Assembly: GCF_000797445.1 (NCBI RefSeq)
Contig: NZ_JSWF01000019.1
Coordinates: 62,001 to 126,000, forward strand
Direction: 5' to 3'
Length of the DNA: 64,000 nucleotides
Source of the DNA: Lacinutrix jangbogonensis
Lineage (GTDB): Bacteria; Bacteroidota; Bacteroidia; Flavobacteriales; Flavobacteriaceae
Shown here: positions 9,374-16,488 of the stretch, piece after piece
Layout of the letters: every line of letters begins with the position of its first letter
Numbering within the stretch: position 1 is the stretch's first letter
The notes under the pieces: generated by a model
Databases searched by the model: none
Seen by the model: only the letters and a program-made list of their open reading frames with translations
What the model was told of the DNA's origin: nothing
Program-made: the position numbers and the translations under genes

Positions 9374-10282
9374 TTATGGCTTTTTTACAAAAGATTCAAC
9401 GATAGGTTCAATTTGTTCTTTTTTAGTTATTTCATCATCAAACAAATGCTTGTAAAGTGGTTTGTTATCAACTTTTTGTTCTAAGTTTAAATTGGTATTT
9501 CTAGCAAAAACTTCATCCCATTTTGAGCGAACCAATGCCCATTTTTCTTGATGGTCTGTCCACCATTTTGAAGCTACATCACAACGGCTGTCATCTACTT
9601 TTTTATAGGTGTTAAATCCTTTTTCTTTAGCAATAACAGTATCTTCTTTTCCGTCTTCTCTTATCACTTTTTCATTGTCTTGATCGTGAACCCAACCGTC
9701 TTTTGTTATTTCGTGACGATTACCTCTTATCGTTATATTATAATCGCTACGTTTAGTGTATTCTCGTCTTGGTAATGGTGCATTAGTCGTGTTTTCCCAA
9801 AAACTTTTCCCATCTACATGAACCCAAGTTGCAGAACCTTCGTAACGTGGACTGTCATCTACTTGATAAACCTTTTGCGTCCATTGTCCTTTAACTTCAT
9901 CTTCTGTTTTTTTCTTGTACTGCCAATTATTATCGCCATTATACATGTAAAAATTTTGATTTTCGTAAACCCAATCTTGTCTCCAATGCTTTACAATCAT
10001 TGGATCTGCTGGATTTCCTACTTGAAGAAGGTGTTGTATAGATACTTTTTCATCTTCATCTACTACTAATTGAGCCCATTCTAAAGCACTATCTATTTTT
10101 ATTTTAGATGGCTTGTATAAAGAGTCGTTTGTATAATTAAATGTTTCCGCAAAATTAAAGGTTACTTCATAGCAACCACACATACTTTTTATTGCTTTTT
10201 GGTCTTCATGTATTTTGGTTTGTCCAAATACAAATAATGGTATTGTGAAAATTAGTACTAATGATAATTGTAAATGCTTCAT
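9374..10282 (-). CDS. DUF6607 exported protein
   Basis: A 302-residue protein with a signal peptide (cleavage near FGQ, residue 21). The mature start contains AIKSMCGCYEVTFNFAETF, which I recognise as the hallmark of DUF6607 proteins in Bacteroidetes. It is rich in Trp and charged residues (WRQDWVY, KWWTDHQEKW). No enzyme motif is evident. It is the first gene of the minus-strand run and is transcribed divergently from the TonB receptor gene, with 105 bases between the two starts. Co-occurrence with heme/iron uptake genes suggests a role in processing or sensing the imported ligand; the function is unproven. Confidence 0.87.
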   Translation of the reverse strand: MKHLQLSLVLIFTIPLFVFGQTKIHEDQKAIKSMCGCYEVTFNFAETFNYTNDSLYKPSKIKIDSALEWAQLVVDEDEKVSIQHLLQVGNPADPMIVKHWRQDWVYENQNFYMYNGDNNWQYKKKTEDEVKGQWTQKVYQVDDSPRYEGSATWVHVDGKSFWENTTNAPLPRREYTKRSDYNITIRGNRHEITKDGWVHDQDNEKVIREDGKEDTVIAKEKGFNTYKKVDDSRCDVASKWWTDHQEKWALVRSKWDEVFARNTNLNLEQKVDNKPLYKHLFDDEITKKEQIEPIVESFVKKP

Positions 10283-10336
10283 TTCAAGTTGTTTATTTTA
10301 TAAAGTTAAATAAAAATAAAATTATTCTTATTCTTA

Positions 10337-10369
10337 TTTGGATTGAATAAAAATAAGGTTTTATATTTG
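10337..10369 (+). promoter_or_regulatory. Promoter of the TonB receptor gene with possible Fur site
   Basis: A TTTG (10337-10340) is followed after 21 bases by TATATTTG (10362-10369), matching the Bacteroidetes -33/-7 pattern TTTG...TAnnTTTG. The region between the divergent starts is made of AT-rich half-sites (TTATTCTTATTCTTATT, then AATAAAAATAAG) that could form a Fur operator over the promoter. A fur-family gene at 13825 fits this. No clear 7-1-7 palindrome is present, so the operator is tentative. Confidence 0.5.
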
Positions 10370-10387
10370 CAGCAAATTTAATCAAGA

Positions 10388-12520
10388 ATGATTCTAAATA
10401 GCAAACTTTTTTGCACTTATTTTTTAATTTCTTTTACTGGTTATTGTTTCTCTCAAAAAGTAAAACAGGATAGTATTAAAGTGAACACATTAGAAGAGGT
10501 AGTGGTTACAGGACAATACAATGCGCAATCAATTAAAAAATCTGTGCACAATGTTATTGTTATTAAAAGAGAACAAATTGATAACCAAGCGGCAAACAAT
10601 CTAGCAGATTTGCTAAATTTTAACCTAAATTTAAATGTAATTCCTAATGCTCAGAGTGGAAAATCTACCATTTCCTTTTTCGGATTAGATTCGCAGTACT
10701 TCAATATTTTAGTAGATAACGTGCCTTTAGTTAGTGATAATGGTTTAGGAAATAACATTGACCTTACGCAAATAAACTTAGATGATATTGAGCGTATAGA
10801 AATAGTAGAAGGTGCTATGGGTGTAGAGTATGGAGCAAATGCTGTTTCGGGTGTTATAAACATTATTACTAAAAAAGCCATAGATAAAAAATGGAACATA
10901 CAAACATTTGTACAAGAAGAAACCGTTAGCGATGAATATGCTTGGTTTAACGAAGGCAGACACATACAAGCTTTAAGTGTAAGTCACAACATTAACGAAA
11001 AATTATTTGCTAGAGTGGGTATAAACCGTAATCAATTTGCTGGTTTCTTCAACAATAGAGAAGGTCAAAGCTATTTTAAAAATGATGGTTTTAGAGGATA
11101 CGATTGGTTACCAAAAACACAACTTAATACCAATGCTTTTTTAAATTATAAGAAAGAAAAATTCACCATTTCTTATAAATTCGAATATTTTAACGAACTT
11201 ATAAATTACTACGATGTTTCCGTAAGAGCTAATATAGATACACAAGCACAAACTAGTAACCCATCTGCTACAGATAGAATTTTTACAACAAATAGGTTTG
11301 TAAATAATTTTAATATAATTGGAAATTTAGATTCTGGCGCAAATTATGAAGTTACTTTATCTTACCAACAGCAACAAAGAGATTTAAACGAATTTAATTA
11401 CTTTATTCTTACCCAAGAAAGAAGTAATGAAAAGGACGAAACCTACCAATCTAGCAAAGTGTTTTTTTCTAAAGGAGCCATTAATAACCTCGTAAAAAGT
11501 GATTTATACAATTTTCAAGTAGGTTACGAAACGCGTTTTATTAAAGGTTTTGATACGCAAGCTTCTGGAGAAATAACGAAACAAGACCAAGAGCAATCTC
11601 AAGAGAATTATGCTGTTTTTGGCTCTTCAGAAATAGATATAACCGATAAGTTTTCCTTTCGTCCAGGAGTACGCTTCGAGTATAACTCCATGTTTCATTC
11701 TAAATTAATTGGCGCACTAAGTGCACGTTATTTAATGAAAAATGGATTTGAATTAAGAGGAAACATTGGTTCTTCTTACAGAACCCCAAATTTTGAGGAG
11801 TTATACTATTATTTTGTAGATTCTAATCATGATGTTAGAGGTAATGAAAACCTGAGACCAGAAAATGGATTTACAGCATTTTTAAACTTAAAAAAACGGA
11901 GTTGGATAAACGACCTTTCCCTCTTAAATGCAATAAAACTAAGTTATATTGATGTAAGTGATAAAATAGATTTAGCTATTATAAATACGATCCCTTTACA
12001 ATACGAATATATTAATATTGATGCTTATAAGCTTTGGGGATTTACATCTGAAAATTCTATAAAATCTAATAAATGGACCTTTAATTTCGGCGCAACTTTT
12101 CAAGGTATTTCTAGAATTGTTAATAATGAACTAAATGCCCAAAACAACTTTCTATATTCTTATCAAATTAATACTAGCGGAACTTATAACATAGAAAAAT
12201 GGGACACCGCATTAACACTTTTATTAAAACACAATGGACAGCAACAAAACTATGTTGCCACAGGAATAGATGCTAATGGAGATTCTTTATTTTCTATTGC
12301 CACAACAGACGCTTTTAGTTGGCTAGATGCATCAATACAAAAATCTTTTTACAATAACAAAATACAAACCACATTAGGTGCTAGAAACCTACTAGATGTA
12401 ACCAATGTAGCAGTTACTAACTCAGATTCTGGAGGAATACATTCTGGAAATAATAGCTCACTTTTATTAGGCTATGGACGATCATATTACTTAAAACTAT
12501 TATATAATCTTAATTTTTAA
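10388..12520 (+). CDS. TonB-dependent outer-membrane receptor (heme/iron type)
   Basis: A 710-residue outer-membrane beta-barrel receptor with signal peptide (to about residue 22), a TonB-box-like EEVVVTG near residue 38, a plug domain at about 50-165 (ending in EYGANAVSGVINIITKK) and a C-terminal 22-strand barrel with RNLLDVTN and a final aromatic residue (NLNF). It would import a scarce ligand using TonB energy. The neighbouring HmuY gene and the divergent PepSY-reductase operon suggest heme or a ferric chelate. It lacks an N-terminal carboxypeptidase-like domain, so it is not a SusC. The HmuY gene follows after 11 bases, probably in the same transcript. Confidence 0.93.
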   Translation: MILNSKLFCTYFLISFTGYCFSQKVKQDSIKVNTLEEVVVTGQYNAQSIKKSVHNVIVIKREQIDNQAANNLADLLNFNLNLNVIPNAQSGKSTISFFGLDSQYFNILVDNVPLVSDNGLGNNIDLTQINLDDIERIEIVEGAMGVEYGANAVSGVINIITKKAIDKKWNIQTFVQEETVSDEYAWFNEGRHIQALSVSHNINEKLFARVGINRNQFAGFFNNREGQSYFKNDGFRGYDWLPKTQLNTNAFLNYKKEKFTISYKFEYFNELINYYDVSVRANIDTQAQTSNPSATDRIFTTNRFVNNFNIIGNLDSGANYEVTLSYQQQQRDLNEFNYFILTQERSNEKDETYQSSKVFFSKGAINNLVKSDLYNFQVGYETRFIKGFDTQASGEITKQDQEQSQENYAVFGSSEIDITDKFSFRPGVRFEYNSMFHSKLIGALSARYLMKNGFELRGNIGSSYRTPNFEELYYYFVDSNHDVRGNENLRPENGFTAFLNLKKRSWINDLSLLNAIKLSYIDVSDKIDLAIINTIPLQYEYINIDAYKLWGFTSENSIKSNKWTFNFGATFQGISRIVNNELNAQNNFLYSYQINTSGTYNIEKWDTALTLLLKHNGQQQNYVATGIDANGDSLFSIATTDAFSWLDASIQKSFYNNKIQTTLGARNLLDVTNVAVTNSDSGGIHSGNNSSLLLGYGRSYYLKLLYNLNF

Positions 12521-12531
12521 ATTTTATTACA

Positions 12532-13617
12532 ATGAAAAACAAATTTTTTACAACAATTTTATGTGCAGTAACATTAATATTCTCAAGCTGTAGTAATGAC
12601 GATGATGCACCAATGGAACCTATTCAAATTTTAATTGAAGGTGCTGCAGTTGCTCCAGAGGTTGGTGGGCCAAACCAGCCAAACCAAGTCTATATAGATT
12701 TAAGCACAAATACAGCAACAAGTGTACGAAGGGATTCTTGGGATTTAGGTTTTTATTCTGGGTCAGATTTTAGAGTTGTGCTTAATAGTTCTATTTTTAT
12801 GGCTGCGGCAGAGCTTTCGGAAACTGATATAGATGCAGTTAGTGCAAGTTCTACAGAAGTTCAAGGCTTACAGGGTCAAGTTGCGGTAGGAACTTTTGAT
12901 GCTGCAAATACTACTTATGTAGATGCCCCAGATGGTTCTTTCTCAAGTCCAGCAATAGCACAAGTATCTAATACAATTGCAAACAACAAAGTGTATTTAG
13001 TTAATTTGGGAGACGAAGTTGGAACAGACACACCATCTACAGGAAGTGTTGCCGTTTCAGGAGATTCTAGAGGCTGGAAAAAAATTAGAGTGCTAATTAG
13101 CGGAAATGATTATGTGTTGCAATATGCAGATTTAAATGCAACAACACATGAAGAAGTAATAATATCTAAAGATGCAGCATACAATTTTAATTTTTTTAGT
13201 TTTAATACTGAAGCAGAAGTAAATGTAGAACCAGAAAAATCTAAATGGGATTTAAATTTTACTGTTTTTACAAATGAAATTAATGGTTTTGGTTCTTATG
13301 GATTTACAGATTATGTATTGAATAATACCAAAACAAATGCAAAAACATACATGATAGATACTACTGTTGATGGATTAACTTACGATGATTTTGTATTAAC
13401 AGATGTTGTTGATACCAATTATACAAACGATCAGCGCAGTATAGGAAGCAGTTGGAGAAATGGTGGAGGACCAGGAAGTTTACCATCTTTAAAAGACGAT
13501 GTGTTTTATATAGTAAACGATGCAGATGGCAATCTTTACAAACTTAAATTCTTGGCGTTAACTAATGATGAAGGAGTTCGTGGTTATCCAGAATTTGTGT
13601 ATAGCTTATTACAATAA
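12532..13617 (+). CDS. hmuY: HmuY-family heme-binding lipoprotein
   Basis: A 361-residue lipoprotein: the signal ends in a lipobox FSSC (Cys20) followed by Asp residues. The body shows HmuY features: STNTATSVRRDSWDLGFYSG near residue 65, then KKIRVLISGNDYVLQYADL and KWDLNFTVFTNE. HmuY proteins of Bacteroidetes sit on the outer membrane and pass heme to a TonB receptor. This copy is longer than the Porphyromonas protein, as is common in Flavobacteria. I cannot assign the axial heme ligands from sequence alone. It is co-transcribed with the receptor upstream. Confidence 0.88.
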   Translation: MKNKFFTTILCAVTLIFSSCSNDDDAPMEPIQILIEGAAVAPEVGGPNQPNQVYIDLSTNTATSVRRDSWDLGFYSGSDFRVVLNSSIFMAAAELSETDIDAVSASSTEVQGLQGQVAVGTFDAANTTYVDAPDGSFSSPAIAQVSNTIANNKVYLVNLGDEVGTDTPSTGSVAVSGDSRGWKKIRVLISGNDYVLQYADLNATTHEEVIISKDAAYNFNFFSFNTEAEVNVEPEKSKWDLNFTVFTNEINGFGSYGFTDYVLNNTKTNAKTYMIDTTVDGLTYDDFVLTDVVDTNYTNDQRSIGSSWRNGGGPGSLPSLKDDVFYIVNDADGNLYKLKFLALTNDEGVRGYPEFVYSLLQ

Positions 13618-13634
13618 TTGAAAACTAAAACAGT

Positions 13635-13719
13635 GCTAGAAGTTAATGTTATTAAGCATTCAATTATGTTTTTTATCTAAAGTAGGAGACTCTTCACTTT
13701 AAATAGTTTTACTTCTAGC
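13635..13719 (+). terminator. Long stem-loop between hmuY and fur
   Basis: GCTAGAAGT (13635-13643) pairs with ACTTCTAGC (13711-13719). Inside lies a second hairpin, AAAGT (13679-13683) with ACTTT (13696-13700). There is no long T-run directly after the outer stem, so termination may be partial. It probably separates the receptor/HmuY transcript from the regulator gene or protects the mRNA end. Confidence 0.5.
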
Positions 13720-13824
13720 GTTGTTATAGTTTTTAAAAGGCTCTGATAATCAAATAGTAATAGCCTTTCATTAATATATTAATTAACACCAAATATCTGT
13801 AATAACCTTATTTAAAACAATATT

Positions 13825-14271
13825 ATGGCATGCACCAGTAGTTTCAATATTATTAAAGCAAGATTTACCGCTTTCTTAGAAGAAAATGGACATCGAAAGA
13901 CACCCGAACGTTATGCTATTCTAGAAGAAATATACAGCACAAATGAACATCTAGATATAGATAGTATTTTTGTTAAAATGGAAAATAATAATTATCGTGT
14001 TAGTAGAGCGACACTTTACAATACTATGGAGCTTTTAATAGAATCTCGATTAGTTCGTATGCATCAATTTGGTGATAAAGTAACACATTATGAAAAATCT
14101 TTTTTCGATGGGAAACACGACCATATTATATTAACAGATACAGGAGAAATACTAGAGTTTTCAGATCCAAGAATTCAAGAAATAAAGGAAACTATTGAAG
14201 ATGTTTTTAATATGAAAATTGACGATCACTCTTTATATTTTTATGCTACACGTAAAAAGAAATTAAAATAG
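13825..14271 (+). CDS. fur: Fur-family metal-dependent repressor
   Basis: A 148-residue regulator. The N-terminal winged helix (HRKTPERYAILEEIYSTNEHLDIDSIFVKM, written here as a region about 22-51) is followed by RVSRATLYNTMELL, the Fur recognition helix. The dimerisation half has HYE and the KHDHIILTDTGEILEF segment with metal-ligand histidines. No CxxC structural zinc motifs are present; the only Cys is residue 3. It would sense ferrous iron or heme status and repress the surrounding uptake genes. It has its own upstream region of about 200 bases. Zur or PerR function cannot be excluded from the sequence. Confidence 0.88.
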   Translation: MACTSSFNIIKARFTAFLEENGHRKTPERYAILEEIYSTNEHLDIDSIFVKMENNNYRVSRATLYNTMELLIESRLVRMHQFGDKVTHYEKSFFDGKHDHIILTDTGEILEFSDPRIQEIKETIEDVFNMKIDDHSLYFYATRKKKLK

Positions 14272-14394
14272 GATAATTCTTAAGTTTATTATATCCTTGA
14301 ATCTCACGAACCGAGAAACATATATTTGATGCTATCTGTGTACGCATCAAAACACAATAAGAAGGCAAAATATTGTATAGGAGTAGCGCGCTTT

Positions 14395-15512
14395 GACCTT
14401 GATGTAGCGTTGGTAAAAAGACCTCATAAAATTTTGGTAAAACAATAGGTGAGTCGAGCGTACATATTTTAGGCTATACGAATCCAATTATCCAGTGGAT
14501 GATTGGATTTGAATACAACACTCAACTAAAATCTTGCTTCAAACTGTATTTACCTAAAAATGTACTTTGGGTACATTTTCTTACCGCTAAATAGTCTAAA
14601 ATATAGCGTAATGAGCCGTAATTGTTTCCAAAAGTTTATGAAGTCTTGAATTTTTGTTTTAAGTATTTAGCTTTCGCTGAATAGTGTTTCAAGACACTAT
14701 TTTAAAGAATTGATTGAGTATCAATTATTAAAATACCTAATAATGAAAGAATAAAAAAAAGATTAATTGAAGTTCTAAATAGAATAAGTGCTTAGAATTT
14801 TATTTTTCTTAAAATTTAAGCTCTTACAAAAAGCTACGAGAATCACGTAATTTTTTTTGTTACATAATATTAATGAATCTTCAAATTTTCTAACGAAGCA
14901 AAAGTCTAGCTTTTAAATCGCGCTGGCATGCGGTTGGAAATTGTGTTTTAAATAAATTGCCAGAGCAATTTGATTTAATAAAACAATCGAGCGCATAGGC
15001 AGCGGATATTTTACATAACGACTAATTATAGTACAAAAATGAAATTCTGAATAGTCTCGTAATTCGTTTATTTAAAAAATGTTGTACAATTGTACAGAAT
15101 ATGAAAGTTATGACAAATGTTTAATTGTACTTGTAACGAATGTTTAAAGACCCGACTACAAACGTTTCCTATGAAAACAACACATTGTGGGATATTTTAC
15201 ATAATAGAGAATTATAGTTACACAATTAAAAGTATTCTAACGAAGCCACAATTAGCTTTACATAATTATTCGATATAATCCTAAAGGCGTTATATCATTA
15301 ATTATGTAAAATATCGCCCAAAAGCGCTATTACGCTAATTGTTATAAAATGTACTATAATGTTCTGCGTTATGTAACTTTGCTTTGGTAAAAGCGAAGTT
15401 AAATTACTACTTTTTCTTATTTTTTTCTTCTCAAATCTTTCTCTACGATGTTAAAGGAACACGCTTTGCCCGAAGCGACCATAGGAGTGAAGTGGGAATG
15501 TGTATGGAATGG
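14395..15512 (+). repeat. Structured dispersed element, copy R3 (longest, about 1.1 kb)
   Basis: The most complete copy, with no ORF. In order: a block shared with 28445-28503; hairpin AATCCAAT..ATTGGATT (14481-14509); hairpin AAAATGTAC/GTACATTTT (14557-14579); stem GCTTAGAATTTTA/TAAAATTTAAGC (14790-14821); hairpin AAATTGC-CAGA-GCAATTT (14954-14971); long-range stems ACATAACG (15013-15020) with CGTTATGT (15367-15374) and ATTATAGTACA (15025-15035) with TGTACTATAAT (15350-15360); hairpin AACTTTGC/GCGAAGTT (15375-15400); and the conserved tail ending near 15512. Inside the big loop, an extra inverted pair around GATATTTTACATAAT (from 15193) matches ATTATGTAAAATATC (15301-15315). The 123 bases before it (14272-14394) hold nothing I recognise. 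Confidence 0.88.
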
Positions 15513-15534
15513 AAATAATTACTAAATACATAAA

Positions 15535-15553
15535 AGAGTACTCTATATTTTTG
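15535..15553 (+). promoter_or_regulatory. ParDE promoter and palindromic operator
   Basis: A perfect palindrome AGAGTACTCT (15535-15544) directly precedes a -7 box TATTTTTG (15546-15553) that fits TAnnTTTG. It lies just after the conserved tail of R3 and 60 bases before parD. ParD-type antitoxins autoregulate by binding such palindromes, so this is the likely operator. No convincing -33 box is visible. Confidence 0.55.
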
Positions 15554-15613
15554 TAGTATTCAATCTAATATATTAATTTGCATCAATAGTATGATTATTT
15601 AAGCACAAGATAT

Positions 15614-15871
15614 ATGTCTACAATTAGAAAAACAATAACATTTACAGAGAAACAAGATAAATGGATAAAATCACGAATTACAATTGGAGAGTTTACTAAT
15701 GATAGTGAATATCTTCGGGATTTAGTTAGGCGAGATCAAACAAAAAACGCTAAATTCTCAGCACTTAAAGCAGCTATAACGGAAGGTATGGATAGTGGTA
15801 TTAGTGATAAATCTGTTCCAGATATTATGAAAGAAGTTGAAGAACGTATGCAAGCAGATGGGCGTTTATAA
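15614..15871 (+). CDS. parD: ParD-family antitoxin
   Basis: An 85-residue ribbon-helix-helix antitoxin. The N-terminus (RKTITFTEKQDKWIKSRI) gives the DNA-binding strand and first helix, and TNDSEYLRDLVRRDQ is the typical ParD second helix. The acidic, flexible C-terminus (IMKEVEERMQADGRL) would wrap the toxin. It neutralises ParE and represses the operon from the palindrome at 15535. It overlaps parE by 14 bases. The pair sits alone between elements R3 and R4, which is typical of stabilising modules in mobile arrays. Confidence 0.92.
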   Translation: MSTIRKTITFTEKQDKWIKSRITIGEFTNDSEYLRDLVRRDQTKNAKFSALKAAITEGMDSGISDKSVPDIMKEVEERMQADGRL

Positions 15872-16148
15872 ACTCTCCCGAAAAGCCGAAACTGACCTTT
15901 CTAAAATGTATGAATACGGAATCGAAACATTTGAATTAAAACAAGCAAAAATATATTTATTAGGTACTCATGACCTTTTTCAAATATTAGCAGATAACGT
16001 AAACCTTGGACGTGATGCATCAGAGTTTGTCTTTTCACTAAAGCGATTCTCATATAAATCGCACACTATTTTTTATTTAACTACAGATATTGATATTTTG
16101 ATTGTGCGTATATTAAACCAAAGTATAGATTATGATAATAATTTATAG
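15858..16148 (+). CDS. parE: ParE/RelE-fold toxin
   Basis: A 96-residue toxin from the ATG at 15858 (MGVYKLSRKAETDL), which is the usual start of ParE proteins. A TTG at 15837 would extend it by seven residues and seems less likely. The sequence shows the family pattern: KAETDLSKMYEYGIETF, a central LGRDASEFVFSLKRFSYKSHTIFY and IDILIVRILNQSIDY at the end. ParE toxins poison DNA gyrase and related RelE members cleave mRNA; the first is more likely because of the ParD partner. The gene is translationally coupled to parD. Confidence 0.92.
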   Translation: MGVYKLSRKAETDLSKMYEYGIETFELKQAKIYLLGTHDLFQILADNVNLGRDASEFVFSLKRFSYKSHTIFYLTTDIDILIVRILNQSIDYDNNL

Positions 16149-16204
16149 GTAGAGGTTTTTCTACACGAGATTACAATAAAACTAACATTTTTACTGTTAT
16201 AAAG

Positions 16205-16403
16205 ACATTTTATATAACGTCTGATTATAACTTTTTTTTGAATTATAATGTACCGCGTTATGTTACTTTGCTTTGGCAAAAGCGAAGTAATAATAACAAA
16301 TCTTCTTTAATTTTTTTCTTTCTAAAAGTTTCTTCTTCAATGTTAATGAAACACTCTTTTCACGAAACGACGATAGGAGAGTAGTGGTATGTGTGTGGAA
16401 TGG
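16205..16403 (+). repeat. Structured dispersed element, copy R4 (minimal)
   Basis: The shortest copy, about 200 bases. ATATAACG (16212-16219) pairs with CGTTATGT (16256-16263) with one wobble. ATTATAA (16224-16230) pairs with TTATAAT (16243-16249) and replaces ATTATAG/CTATAAT of the other copies. The 300-base loop of the long copies is reduced to a 12-base loop. The following hairpin is TTACTTTGC (16263-16271) with GCGAAGTAA (16282-16290), again a covarying version. The tail with CACTCTTTTCACGAA and GAGAGTAGTGG ends near 16403. This copy defines the core of the element. Confidence 0.87.
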
Positions 16404-16488
16404 TATTATCAAAAAGAATTTATTTTTTATTACTGAGATTCTCAAAGTAACAACTCACACTCAAAATATATATTTAAATTTCAACAAC

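Noticed and set aside
10651-10969. Minus-strand ORFs within the TonB receptor gene
   Set aside because: They are antisense shadows: low-complexity translations, no family pattern, fully covered by a well-supported gene.
14395-15512. Group II intron without ORF
   Set aside because: I see no GUGYG 5' end and no domain V-like hairpin (AGC triad with GAAA loop), and the element lies between genes.
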